A stretch of 64,000 bases of DNA from Streptomyces sp. NBC_00433 (GTDB lineage: Bacteria > Actinomycetota > Actinomycetes > Streptomycetales > Streptomycetaceae), in contig CP107926.1 of assembly GCA_036015235.1 (NCBI GenBank), forward strand, positions 8,861,501-8,925,500, read 5' to 3'. A model generated the notes under the pieces. The model was not told where the DNA came from. It did no database searches and was given only the letters and a program-made list of their open reading frames with translations. Shown here in pieces: positions 18,122-27,134 of the stretch. The first letter of the stretch is position 1. Each line of letters opens with the position of its first letter. The translations under genes and the position numbers were made by a program.

Positions 18122-19490
18122 TGGGTGAGACGTCCCGCTTCGTCGGGTTAGCTTGAGAGGGCACGACAGGAGAGCCACCCCCTCATGACCAGCACCACGC
18201 CTGCCGGACCCGACCCGGCCGCGCGGCCGAAGCGCCGCACCCTCAGCCCCGAGTACAAGCTGCGGATCGTGGCCGAGTGCGACGCCGCACCCGACAACGA
18301 GAAGGGTGCGGTCCTGCGCCGAGAACGCCTGTACCACTCGCGCGTCAAGGAATGGCGGGCCGCGCGGGACGCCGGGGCCCTGGAGAAGCTGGTCGACAAG
18401 CGCACCAGCCCGGTGAGGCCGAAGAGGTCGGCTGCCGGGGCGGAGAACGAGAGGCTGCGCCGCCAGGTGGAACGGCTGGAGAAGGAACCGGCCCGGAACA
18501 AGGCTGCGCTGGAGGTCATGGGAAAAGCTTCCGCGCTCTTGGAAACGATCTCCGAGAGCGCGGACTGAACGCTGCCGCCGAACCGGTGGTCGACGACGCG
18601 TTCACCGGCATCGGTGACAAGCCCGGTGCCACGGCGGCCTGCCGGCTGACCGGCCGCTCCCGGACCACCCACTACCGCCGGCTGCGGCCCCCGCCCGAGC
18701 GAAAGCCCAGCAAACCGCAGGCCCAGCCCTCGGCCCTCACACCGAAGGAACGGGCAGCGGTCCTGGAGCTGATGAACTCGGGCGAGTACGCCGAGCTGCC
18801 ACCCGCGCAGACATGGGCCCGCGAGCTGGATGCCGGGCGCTACCACTGCTCCGTCTCCACGATGTACCGCATCCTGCGCGAGAAGGGCCAGTCCGGCGAA
18901 CGCCGCCGCCAGGCCACCCACCCGGCGAAAACGGTGCCCGAACTGGTCGCCACCGGGCCCTCCCAGGTGTTCACCCGGGACATCACGAAGGCGGCCGGGC
19001 CGGCCGAGGGCGTCTGGTACCACGCCTACGTCATCATCGACATCGTCAGCCGCTACATCGTCGGCCATACCGTCGAGGCCGCCCAAACAGCGGTGCGGGC
19101 CGAGGAGCTGATCCGGGAGACCATCGTCGGCAACGGCATCGTGCCCGAGACCGTGCACGCCGACCGCGGCACGTCGACGACCTCCAGGAAGGTCTCCCAG
19201 CTGCTGATCGACCTCGGGGTGACGAGGTCGCACTCGAGGCCCGGGGTCTCCAACGACAACCCCTACATCGAGGCCCACTTCAAGACCGTGAAGTACATGT
19301 CCGACCACCCCGAGCGGTTCGATTCGCTGGCCCACGCCCGCGAGTGGTTCGAGGCGTTCATCGCGTACTACAACCACGAGCACCGGCATTCGGGCATCGG
19401 CTGGCACACGCCCGCCAGCATGCACTTCGGCACCGCCGAGGAGGTCCGAGACCACCGGGCCGTCACCCTCGCCGACGCATACCGCCCGCA
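18122..19490 (+). mobile_element. IS3-family insertion sequence, right end lost
   Basis: The left end carries GTGAGACGTCCCGCTTCG near 18125, of the type found at ends of this IS3 subgroup, followed by overlapping orfA and orfB. The right end is missing: orfB continues, without its own stop, into the 3' part of a replication-relaxation gene from about 19487. A second, more truncated IS3 transposase of a related subgroup lies at 39.0-39.9 kb. Confidence 0.7.
18185..18568 (+). CDS. IS3 OrfA: transposase DNA-binding subunit (127 aa)
   Basis: A helix-turn-helix protein starting MTSTTPAGPDPAARPKRRTL, with a KLRIVAECDAAPDNEKGAVL recognition region and a C-terminal leucine-zipper-like helix (ENERLRRQVERLEKEPARNK). 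These features define IS3 OrfA. Near its end the message carries GGGAAAAGC at 18520-18528, a plausible slippery site for the −1 frameshift that makes OrfAB. The gene itself appears intact. Confidence 0.8.
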   Translation: MTSTTPAGPDPAARPKRRTLSPEYKLRIVAECDAAPDNEKGAVLRRERLYHSRVKEWRAARDAGALEKLVDKRTSPVRPKRSAAGAENERLRRQVERLEKEPARNKAALEVMGKASALLETISESAD

Positions 19491-19788
19491 GCAGCACGGC
19501 CCGATGGGGCCGGTGTGGTTCCGCGTCGCGCAGGAGCGTGGCCGGGAGCCCGAGCCGCTGCTCCAGGCGCTCACCGACACCCGCACGGCAGCCGAGTACC
19601 GCCAGCGCCGCAAGCAGCGCGAGCGCGCGGCGGAGGCTGCCGAAGCCGAGAGGCAGCGCCGTGAAGCGGCCGAGCAGCAGCGTCTGGGTGAGGAGTGGGG
19701 GCGCTCGGAGTGGTTCGAGAAGCGGAAGAGGAAGGTGAAGAAGCTCGCCCGCCTGTGGAATGAGCCCAAGGCCGAAGACGAGCGGTGA
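18520..19788 (+). CDS. IS3 OrfB integrase domain fused in frame to the tail of a replication-relaxation protein
   Basis: This frame, entered by −1 slippage at GGGAAAAGC, encodes an OrfB with intact catalytic residues in FTRDITKAAG, VHADRGTST and NDNPYIEAHFKTVKYM (D, D, E). The OrfB part ends in NHEHRHSGIGWHTPASMHFG then EEVRDHRAVTLADAYRPQ. From QQHGPMGPVWFRVAQERGRE onward it matches the replication-relaxation protein at 9.5-10.8 kb almost exactly, and it ends with that family's charged tail (REAAEQQRLGEEWGRSEWFE then KRKRKVKKLARLWNEP). The IS has lost its own C-terminus, so transposase activity is doubtful. The fusion marks a second, mostly deleted, copy of the plasmid-type gene. Confidence 0.75.
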   Translation, partial: GKSFRALGNDLRERGLNAAAEPVVDDAFTGIGDKPGATAACRLTGRSRTTHYRRLRPPPERKPSKPQAQPSALTPKERAAVLELMNSGEYAELPPAQTWARELDAGRYHCSVSTMYRILREKGQSGERRRQATHPAKTVPELVATGPSQVFTRDITKAAGPAEGVWYHAYVIIDIVSRYIVGHTVEAAQTAVRAEELIRETIVGNGIVPETVHADRGTSTTSRKVSQLLIDLGVTRSHSRPGVSNDNPYIEAHFKTVKYMSDHPERFDSLAHAREWFEAFIAYYNHEHRHSGIGWHTPASMHFGTAEEVRDHRAVTLADAYRPQQHGPMGPVWFRVAQERGREPEPLLQALTDTRTAAEYRQRRKQRERAAEAAEAERQRREAAEQQRLGEEWGRSEWFEKRKRKVKKLARLWNEPKAEDER

Positions 19789-20010
19789 AGCCCTGGCCCG
19801 CGCATCTCACGCCGGTGACAGTGGCCGGGGCCGGATGCGTCACCGCTGCGACAGTGCCGCTGCGCTGCTCGCTCCAGCCTTCGCGTCCGTTCGGGGGAGG
19901 CCCTGGAGCGTAGGCGCCTGGGCAGGGGAGCACCGTGATGCGATTGGCTCCGCAGCGAAAACGGCTGTTGGCGCCGACCTGCTCGGGGGCCGACGCCAAC
20001 ATGTTCGTAC

Positions 20011-20451
20011 GTCAGGATGAGACGGTCGCGTAGAAGCAACGGTCCTGGACGCCGTTCTTCTGATCCAGACCGTCATCGTGTAGGTGTGGTCTTCGGGCAG
20101 GTTCGGACCCACCCACCCGCTCCAGTACGGGGAGTTGTGTCCGCTGGTGGTCGCCACCCGGCCGTCGCTGAGGTATGCGTAGATGGCGTAGCCGTCAGCC
20201 AGCCCGTCGTACGCCCTCAGGGCATCCCCCGGGTTCCCGTCCTGGGGGTCCTGGCTCCACTGGCCCATGCCCATCTCCTGGCCGTTGAAGTTGTAGATCA
20301 CCAGGTCCGTGTAGTTCCCCGCCGTGGTCTGGACGACCCGCAGTTGCTGCGCGGCCGGCGCGGCGGCATCGGCCGCACCCGCACCGGTCACGAGCACCCC
20401 GCCGGTCAGTACGGTGACAGCAGCTGCTAAGCCGGCCATCTTGATACGCAT
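20011..20451 (-). CDS. Small secreted protein with a C-terminal frameshift
   Basis: MRIKMAGLAAAVTVLTGGVL then VTGAGAADAAAP is a Sec signal peptide. The mature part (NYTDLVIYNFNGQEMGMGQW … LADGYAIYAYLSDGRVATTS … HTYTMTVW) is a small beta-rich domain I cannot name. After YTMTVW the annotated frame gives AGA-AGA and other rare codons and runs on. A one-base shift gives QKNGVQDRCFYATVSS and stops at 20011 with strongly GC-biased codons. The original C-terminus was therefore most likely that one, and a small indel has broken it. Without correction the frame stays open to 19840. Confidence 0.55.
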
Positions 20452-20903
20452 AGTTGTTCCCCCTTCTGCCAAGACCCTACGCATGGCCCTGCTACCTGCA
20501 GGCCTGGACGCCCGGGTGACGGCTGCCAGGGTGTGCTGGGTCTGGCTGGTCGTCTGCGCGAGGCTGCGACCGGCCTGTCCGGCAGCATCCGTCGCTTCGG
20601 TCTCCGCCGGCCGGTTCTGCAAGGCGGCAAGCGATGTGATGAACCTGCTCAATTTCTTCTTCAAAGGTTTGCCCTTCTGACGGAGGCGCCGGCGTGCCGA
20701 CCGTTGGTGTGCCGAGTCCATCGGCGGCGGGATTGTCTGGCAGCCCGCTGTGACCAGGTGGAACAACCCCGGACGGCTGGACGGCGCCGGGAGTCTGGTT
20801 CCGTCCGAGGGGCTGATAGCGCCCTTGTGGGGTGTGAAGAGGGGTGCGTAGTGTGCGACGGGTTCCGCCCGTGGACGGTGGGGGAAGACGGGATGGTGTG
20901 CGG

Positions 20904-21032
20904 GTGGTAGGGCGTCCTGAAGGGCCGTTAGATCCCGGTGCGGGTCCGATCCAGCTGTTAGCGGCTGAGTTGCGGAGGCTGCGGGCAGAGGCGGGCAGTC
21001 CGACCTATCGGGAGATGGCCCGCAGGACGAGC
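20904..21032 (+). pseudogene. N-terminal fragment of a third nSTAND-type gene
   Basis: The frame VVGRPEGPLDPGAGPIQLLA then AELRRLRAEAGSPTYREMAR closely matches the N-terminal HTH of the nSTAND/WD40 protein encoded at 22.2-25.9 kb (VAGRPERPLDPDAGPVQRLA…SPSYREMARRT). The match stops at MARRTS, where IS256-type sequence follows. The rest of the gene is gone, and the fragment points the opposite way to its two complete relatives. Confidence 0.7.
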
Positions 21033-21135
21033 AATGCTCAAGACCTGTGGATCGGTCCCGGGAGGGCACGCGGAGGGCGTACCTTCCCGAATGATCCTTA
21101 AGGTCTCCGAGTAGGCCCGCGTCACAGCGCGGGTC

Positions 21136-21480
21136 GGGAAGGCACGCCCAGCGCTCAGCGTAGTCACCGATGACGGCTCCACCCAGTCCGGTTCCCTGAT
21201 CGACGAGATCGTCCGCGAGGGCGCCCGGCGGATGCTGGCTGCCGCCCTGGAGGCGGAAGTCAACCAGTACATAGCCGAGTTGGTTGCTGAGACCGACGAG
21301 CAGGGGCATCGCCTGGTGGTCCGCAACGGCCGCCACCGGCCCCGGACGGTGGCCACGGCAGCTGGGGCGATCGAGGTTCCGCGCCCCGGGTGAACGACCG
21401 CCGCGTCGACGAGTCCACGGGAGAGCGCAAGCGGCGCTGGGACAGCCCTGGCGCCCGGACGCCCTCCTCGACTCATCCAA
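21136..21480 (+). pseudogene. IS256-family (mutator) transposase fragment
   Basis: The frame SGSLIDEIVREGARRMLAAA, LEAEVNQYIAELVAETDEQG, HRLVVRNGRHRPRTVATAAG, AIEVPRP is the N-terminal part of an IS256-type transposase. One missing C then shifts the frame; the continuation VNDRRVDESTGERKR is readable from 21390. The catalytic domain is absent. The fragment directly abuts the truncated nSTAND gene and probably caused or accompanied its truncation. Confidence 0.75.
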
Positions 21481-21637
21481 CTGGCTGCAGCTCAAAGCAG
21501 CCACCGCGTAGAACACCGACGCGGCCAGACTCCTCGCCGAGCGCGGCCGCACCAAACGGATCCGCAACGCCGCCAAGACCAACATCCAGCGGCACAACTC
21601 GCACTGAGCCGCAGGTCAACTCATCCACAAGTCTTGA

Positions 21638-21880
21638 CTATTGCTCCGCCAACCCGTAATCGGCTTGGATCCGCAGTCCGATGCTCATCTCGGATCGCTT
21701 CACATACAGCCACGAGGATGCCGCGGTGCATGGGCAAAGGACCAGGACCGCGATCGTCGCCCATACCAGTGTCGGGCGGTCGCCGCGGATGTCGGGAAGA
21801 TCGGGGATGACGAGTATCCCTCCCACCCACGTCAGCGCTGCCACCCTCAACCCGCCACGAAGTAACTGACGAGCAATCAT
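21638..21880 (-). CDS. Small membrane protein of unknown function (80 aa)
   Basis: The ATG at 21880 follows a GGGGGCAG ribosome-binding site. The protein has two predicted membrane spans (LLRGGLRVAALTWVGGILVI and LVWATIAVLVLCPCTAASSW) and a polar C-terminus (YVKRSEMSIGLRIQADYGLA). It matches no family I recognise. It sits between the IS256 fragment and the second nSTAND gene, transcribed in the same direction as the latter, some 240 bp beyond that gene's 3' end. Confidence 0.4.
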   Translation of the reverse strand: MIARQLLRGGLRVAALTWVGGILVIPDLPDIRGDRPTLVWATIAVLVLCPCTAASSWLYVKRSEMSIGLRIQADYGLAEQ

Positions 21881-22163
21881 CGCTCTGCCCCCAGGAATGA
21901 CTGCCGCCCCACGCTGAGGACCCAACGGGCCCATGATGCAGACTCATGGCACCGTCCGTGGGTTGTACGAGCATCTGCTGGCCGGCCGGGTTCTTGTGCA
22001 ACCAGCGGGTGCGGGAGAGGCCTGCTGGGACCGGGCGAAGTCGGCCCGAGCGGATCGCCTGTGGTGCTCCTTCATCGTGATCGGCAGTCCTGGGTGTGGA
22101 GATCCCTGACGGGGTCGGGCGTTGACCCGGCTGCGCCGTGCGGGGTCCGCTGAGGGTGTCGGG

Positions 22164-25100
22164 TCAGTTGGGGCAGATGGGCTGTTTGGGCTGGTCGGGG
22201 AGGTAGAGGGCGTGTTCGTCGGGGGTGAGGTCGCGGTGGACTGCGTGGCAGATCCGGTCGATGGACTGGGTGGGGGTGGGTAGCGCGACGTCCCATGTGC
22301 GTACGGTCCCGTCGGCCGCGGCGGTGATGAGGGTGTGGCCGTCGGGGCCGAAGGTGGCCGTGCGGACCGGTGATGCGGGGCCGGTGAATGTGCCCCGGAC
22401 GCGGCGGGTGGAGGGGTCCCACAGTTGGACGGTTCCGCTTCGTCCTCCGACGGCCAGTGTGCGCCCGTCGGGGCTGAATGCCAGGGCTTGCACGGGGTCG
22501 GTCTGTTCGGTGGTCAGGATCCGGGAGTGTCGGCTTGCGGTGTCTACCAGCCGAACCACGCCGTCTGCCGTGCCGAGGGCCAGTGTGTGCCCGTCGGGCC
22601 TGTAGGCGAGGGCGGCATGTCCGATCCCGGTAATGGACGCCCCGGAGGCATCGGGGACGATGACCGCGCGTCCTTTATCCGTGTTGCACAGGTACACAGC
22701 ACCGGTTGACGCGTTTACTGCCACGGTCTTGCCGTCAGGGCTGAACACTGCGGTGCACATCCCGGGGACGTTGCAAGACAAAGGCAAGGTGTCGCGGACA
22801 CGGCCGGTCGTCACGTCCGTGATCTGATGGCTTCCATTGTGGCCGTCAATGATCACGGTGCCCCCGTCCGGGCTGAACACAGGTGGCCCCACGCTCTCGT
22901 CGCGCAGGCGTGTGGTGCGTCCGCTGACGGTGTCTTTGAGTAGTACCTCTTCCGGGCGCACGATGGCCAGCAGGCGGCCGTCGGGGCTGAGGGCAAGGGC
23001 TGTGGCGGAGGTGGCGCCGTCGATTTGTTGCGTGCGTCCGGTGGTGAGGTCGTGGAGCTGCACGTGCCCGTGGCCGTCGCCCAGTGCGATGGTGCGGCCG
23101 TCCGGGCTCACTGCGGTCAGTCCGCTGTGAGCGGTGAACTGGGCGCGGAAGGGGACGGTGTCCCACAGCCGTACGGTGCCGTCCTCGTCGGCGGCGGCCA
23201 GAGTGCCCCCGTCCGGGCTGAAGGCGAGGTTTAAGGCGTGGGTCGTGCCGGAGGGCAGGGTCCGCTGGCGGCCGGACCGTGCGTCCCACAGGCGGACAGT
23301 GAGGACGTCGGTGGCGGCAAGGGTCTGGCCGTCGGGGCTGACGGCCAGGCCGCCGACAAGGCTGCCCCAGCGGATGTTCATGACGGGCAGTTGGTGCCCG
23401 GTGCGCAGGTCCCACGTGCGGATGTCTTGTCCGTCTCCTTCCACAGCGGCCAGGGTCTGCCCGTTGCCGCTGAGTGCAATGTCCGCGATGCTTTCCCGTA
23501 CGGTGAAACGGTTCCGTACCCGGCTGGATGTGGTGTCGAGCTCCATCACCTGGCTGCCGACGCTGACAGCCATGGTGCGTCCGTCCGCTGACACCGCCAG
23601 CAACGCATTCGCGTAGCCCGCGTGGGAGACGAAGCGGTCGCGCTGACGTCCGGAGGGTATGTCGGTGATCCGGATGTCACCGAGGCCTTTGGTGTCGACC
23701 AGGACCCGCCCGTCGGCGCTGAGGATCCCGCTGCACTCCCTCCCCGGGGCGTCGATGACGGTGCGCACCACCGAGGTTCGTGTGCTGTGCGATTCGACCT
23801 TGCCGTCACAGCGGCTGAGCAGCACAGCGCGGCTGTCGGCGCTGAACGCCACCGAGGTGACAGGCCCGCCGGAGCGGCTGAGGGCAGTGGGGGCCCGGCC
23901 GGACTGCAGGTCCCACAGGAGCGCCGGGCCGTACCTGCTGCCCGCGGCCAGGGACTGCCCATCGGGGCTGAACGCCATGGACGTCATGTCCGGGAGCTGG
24001 CCGGGGAGTCGGCTGCGGAGCGGTTGGGCGGCGGCCGTCTGCAGGGAGGCGGTGGCTTCTGCGGTGGGCGAGGTGCGGTAGGCCTGGACGGCGAGCAGTG
24101 AGGCCAGATCGGGGTCGGTGGCGGCCAGCGCGTCGGCGCGGGCGGCGAACTGCCGGGACTGCGCGACCTGCTGGGCGGCGACGGCCTGGCGTCTGGCCTG
24201 GTCGCTGTTGCGGCTTTGTGCTACGGCGGTGATGCCCGCGGTGATGGCCAGGATGAGGAGGATCGACAGGGTTGCGGTGAGGGTGCGCAGGCGGCGGGTG
24301 GTGCGTGCGGCGGTCTGCTGCTCATGGCGGTGTGCCTGCGTGCTCGCGGTGAGGAACGCGGTTTCGGTGGTGGTGAGTTCCTGTTTTCGGCAGGGCGGGG
24401 GGAATGCTTCTTCGGCTGCCGCGAGGCGGGTGCCGCGGTAGAGGGCACCGGGTTCGCGGTCGAGGTCGTGCCAGACCGTGGCGGCTTCGGTGAGCTGCCG
24501 CTGGATCCGCATGCGTGCGCGTTCCTCGTTGATCCATGTCTGGTAGCGGGGCCACGCGGCGATGACGGCTTCGTGTGCGAGGTCGATGGTGTTGTTGTCC
24601 AGAGTGAGCAGCCTGGCCCGGGCGAGTTGCTCCAGTACACGGCTGGTCTCGGCCGATCCGGCGCCGGGTTCGCCGGGTTCGCCGGGTTCGCCGGGTTCGC
24701 CGAGTCCGCCGAGTTCGCCGTGCGTGGTGGGGCGGCGGGTGTCGGGGGTGCCGTCGCCGGGGGTGACCAGGCGCAGCAGGATCCTGCGGGCGGTGTCGGC
24801 CTCGTGCGGGCCCAGTCTGCTGTACAGGTCCTCGGCTGTTGCGGCGATCGCGCCGTGGATGCCGCCGGCCGCCTCGTACATCGTCTCGGTGAGTACCCGG
24901 CCGCGTCGACGGCGCCAGGTTTCCAGCAGCGCGTGGGAGACCATCGGCAGGCAGTTGGGCTCCGCCGATGCCTCCCGCACGATCCGCGCGGTCAGCGACC
25001 GCTCCACTATCAGCCCGGCGGCCGCGGCCGGCCTGACGATCGCCTCCCGCAGTTCGGCCGGGTTCATCGGGGGGACCAGGATGGTGGTGTCCCGCAGGGC

Positions 25101-25877
25101 CTGGGCGAGGCCGTCGTGTTCGGCGCAGCGGGCGTAGAAGTCCGCCCGGACCGCGATCACCACGCGCAGCCGGCCGCCGCGGGCCGCTGCAAGGACCAGG
25201 TTCAGGAAACCCGTCCGCTGGGTCTCATCCGCGACGAGGGTGAACAGCTCCTCGAACTGGTCGATGACGACCACGGTGTCGCCCTCGCCCTCGCCTTGGC
25301 CGGGGGCCAGGGCGGCCGCGTGCACGGACAGCGGTCTGGGGCCGGGGGTGAGGATGCGGATGACCGCCGGGCGGGCGACCGGGCCGCTGCCGTTCTGCAG
25401 CGCGGGCACCAGCCCGGCGCGCAGGAGCGAGGACTTGCCGCTGCCGGAGGCGCCGACCAGGGCCACTAACCGGTGGGCGCGCACCTGCGCCGTCAGATGG
25501 GAGACGAGCTCGCCGCGGCCGAAGAACAGGTCGCGGTCACCGGGCTCGAACCGCTCCAGCCCCCGATACGGCGCAACGGTCTCCGGATCGAGCGGCACCT
25601 CCTCCTCGTCCACCTCCGAGGCCGCCTGGTACCACCGCTCCTCCCACTGCTCGGCTACGCCGCCGCACGCCTGAACGTAGGCCAGCAGGACCGGCAGGGT
25701 GGGCAGCCGCTCGCCGGCGGCGGCGTAGGACAGGGTGCTCGCACCGCACCCCGTACGCCGGGCCATCTCGCGGTAGCTGGGGCTGCCCGCCTCCTCCCGC
25801 AGCTTGCGCAGTTCACACGCCAGCCGCTGTACCGGTCCTGCGTCCGGATCCAGCGGACGCTCAGGACGCCCCGCCAC
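22164..25877 (-). CDS. HTH-nSTAND NTPase with C-terminal WD40 repeats, second copy (1237 aa)
   Basis: Same architecture as the gene at 12.2-16.0 kb: XRE-like HTH (about 10-60), nSTAND NTPase (Walker A GASGSGKS near 142-149, Walker B VVVIDQFEELFT), a helical region, and one transmembrane segment (LTATLSILLILAITAGITAV). About fourteen WD40 blades follow, with MAFSPDGQSLAAGS-like cores. I chose GTG at 25877 because GGGGAGGGG lies just upstream and the peptide then aligns with its paralogue; the frame is open for another 54 codons upstream without a good start. A run of GEP tripeptides lies in the linker. The role is probably signal-activated defence or regulation, by analogy with other STAND proteins. 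Confidence 0.85.
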   Translation of the reverse strand: MAGRPERPLDPDAGPVQRLACELRKLREEAGSPSYREMARRTGCGASTLSYAAAGERLPTLPVLLAYVQACGGVAEQWEERWYQAASEVDEEEVPLDPETVAPYRGLERFEPGDRDLFFGRGELVSHLTAQVRAHRLVALVGASGSGKSSLLRAGLVPALQNGSGPVARPAVIRILTPGPRPLSVHAAALAPGQGEGEGDTVVVIDQFEELFTLVADETQRTGFLNLVLAAARGGRLRVVIAVRADFYARCAEHDGLAQALRDTTILVPPMNPAELREAIVRPAAAAGLIVERSLTARIVREASAEPNCLPMVSHALLETWRRRRGRVLTETMYEAAGGIHGAIAATAEDLYSRLGPHEADTARRILLRLVTPGDGTPDTRRPTTHGELGGLGEPGEPGEPGEPGAGSAETSRVLEQLARARLLTLDNNTIDLAHEAVIAAWPRYQTWINEERARMRIQRQLTEAATVWHDLDREPGALYRGTRLAAAEEAFPPPCRKQELTTTETAFLTASTQAHRHEQQTAARTTRRLRTLTATLSILLILAITAGITAVAQSRNSDQARRQAVAAQQVAQSRQFAARADALAATDPDLASLLAVQAYRTSPTAEATASLQTAAAQPLRSRLPGQLPDMTSMAFSPDGQSLAAGSRYGPALLWDLQSGRAPTALSRSGGPVTSVAFSADSRAVLLSRCDGKVESHSTRTSVVRTVIDAPGRECSGILSADGRVLVDTKGLGDIRITDIPSGRQRDRFVSHAGYANALLAVSADGRTMAVSVGSQVMELDTTSSRVRNRFTVRESIADIALSGNGQTLAAVEGDGQDIRTWDLRTGHQLPVMNIRWGSLVGGLAVSPDGQTLAATDVLTVRLWDARSGRQRTLPSGTTHALNLAFSPDGGTLAAADEDGTVRLWDTVPFRAQFTAHSGLTAVSPDGRTIALGDGHGHVQLHDLTTGRTQQIDGATSATALALSPDGRLLAIVRPEEVLLKDTVSGRTTRLRDESVGPPVFSPDGGTVIIDGHNGSHQITDVTTGRVRDTLPLSCNVPGMCTAVFSPDGKTVAVNASTGAVYLCNTDKGRAVIVPDASGASITGIGHAALAYRPDGHTLALGTADGVVRLVDTASRHSRILTTEQTDPVQALAFSPDGRTLAVGGRSGTVQLWDPSTRRVRGTFTGPASPVRTATFGPDGHTLITAAADGTVRTWDVALPTPTQSIDRICHAVHRDLTPDEHALYLPDQPKQPICPN
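24666..24719. repeat. 9-bp tandem repeat within the nSTAND gene
   Basis: Four exact copies of GGGTTCGCC (24666-24701) are followed by two variant copies. On the coding strand they encode a Gly-Glu-Pro repeat in the linker between the NTPase core and the downstream helical part. Such repeats change copy number by slippage without breaking the frame. Confidence 0.85.
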
Positions 25878-26095
25878 CAGCCACCACCCCTCCCCTGTAC
25901 CGGTCAGCCCAACTGGCCGGTCGTCAATTAACCGGTGCCCAGTGTGCAGGGTGCGCGCATTGACCCAAGTGACGGAAGCAGCCTGCCGGTCAATCCGACG
26001 GTTGATGGACTCGGAATGTGCCCGCCGCCCGGCAGGCACCCACAGGAAGGTGCTCCGCGACGAAGGGTCGTGGGCAACAAGGGGAGGGGATCAAG

Positions 26096-26575
26096 ATGAA
26101 GGTTGCGTTACGAACGAAACTGGCGGTGGCGGCCGCCGCACTCGCCCTACCGGCTACGCTCCTGATCGGGGCGGGGACGTCCTCGGCCGCCAGCGCTCCC
26201 AGAGGCGTCAGCACCGAGGTGCATCCGATGAACTGGACCAGCTCCATCTCCATGGTGCGGGCCAACAACGGGTGGCAGTCGCGCCGGTGGAGCGACGTGT
26301 CGTACACCCAGATCATCTTCAAGGGCTGCGTTTCGACGCACAACCAGAGCGTCACGATCGAACTGCGCCAGGACATCAGCGGCGCCCCTGACAAGTCCTA
26401 TGGCACCCACGTACTGACCAACTGCTTCCACGGCAAGGACAGTTCAGGCACGTGGGACGGTCTGCCCTCGGGAAACTACTTCTTCCAGATCGACGCCGTC
26501 GACGACTCCGGGGCCTCCGACGACCCGGTGTCCGTGTCAACCGTCATCCAGGACACCACCAAGGCCGACGGCTAG
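26096..26575 (+). CDS. Small secreted protein of unknown function (159 aa)
   Basis: The ATG at 26096 follows GGGGAGGGG. MKVALRTKLAVAAAALALPA then TLLIGAGTSSAASA is a Sec signal peptide. The mature part (WQSRRWSDVSYTQIIFKGCV, HNQSVTIELRQDISGAPDKS, LTNCFHGKDSSGTWDGLPSG, NYFFQIDAV) looks like a single beta-sandwich with two cysteines that could form a disulfide. I know no family name for it. It is divergent from the nSTAND gene, with about 220 bp between. Confidence 0.6.
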   Translation: MKVALRTKLAVAAAALALPATLLIGAGTSSAASAPRGVSTEVHPMNWTSSISMVRANNGWQSRRWSDVSYTQIIFKGCVSTHNQSVTIELRQDISGAPDKSYGTHVLTNCFHGKDSSGTWDGLPSGNYFFQIDAVDDSGASDDPVSVSTVIQDTTKADG

Positions 26576-26578
26576 CTA

Positions 26579-27134
26579 CGGCCGCCTGTCGGCAGGCCGC
26601 CGCCGCCCGCCGACGGCCCGCGATCCACAACCGGCGGTAGGGTGCGGTCACCGCCTGTAACCGCCTGAACGGTGGTCCGTACTGGTGCAAGCAGGCCGGT
26701 CATGTCCCACCCCGCCGCCGGATCATCCGGGGGCGGGGCGGGGCCGTATGCGGATCGGTACCGGGCCAGGGCTGCGATGCCGACTGTGAGGGGCGTGCTG
26801 GTGGCAGCGCTTGTGCGCCAGCCTTGTTCGGCTGGTGACTGCCTGGTCATGGGTGTGTGGGTGCCGGTTGGCCTGCTGTCAGGGGGTGACCAAGCGGCTG
26901 CCGTTCAGCGGCGGGGATGGGGCGGATCGGCTGTCGTGGGTGTGGCTGCTCCCACTTCCACACGGGGGCCTCGAACGTTGGCGACGGTCGGGGTGTTCGT
27001 TGTGGTGAAGGGCCGGCAGCGGGGGGCAGGACCCGGTGGTGGCTGGAGTGCAACCTTCTGGGCACGGGGCTTGTCATGCTCATGGACGCGTCAATCGTGG
27101 TCTGGAGCAACTCTTCTGGGGGGAAGTAGATTTG
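26579..27134. other. Intergenic stretch without a supported gene
   Basis: About 550 bp with only shadow-like frames. The words ACCGCCTGTAACCGCCTGAAC near 26650 include a short direct repeat (ACCGCCTG). The last part must hold the promoter of the secreted protein starting at 27135. Confidence 0.35.

Noticed and set aside
26572..26850. 92-codon minus-strand frame after the small secreted protein gene
   Set aside because: No start signal, no domain, and composition typical of non-coding GC-rich DNA.
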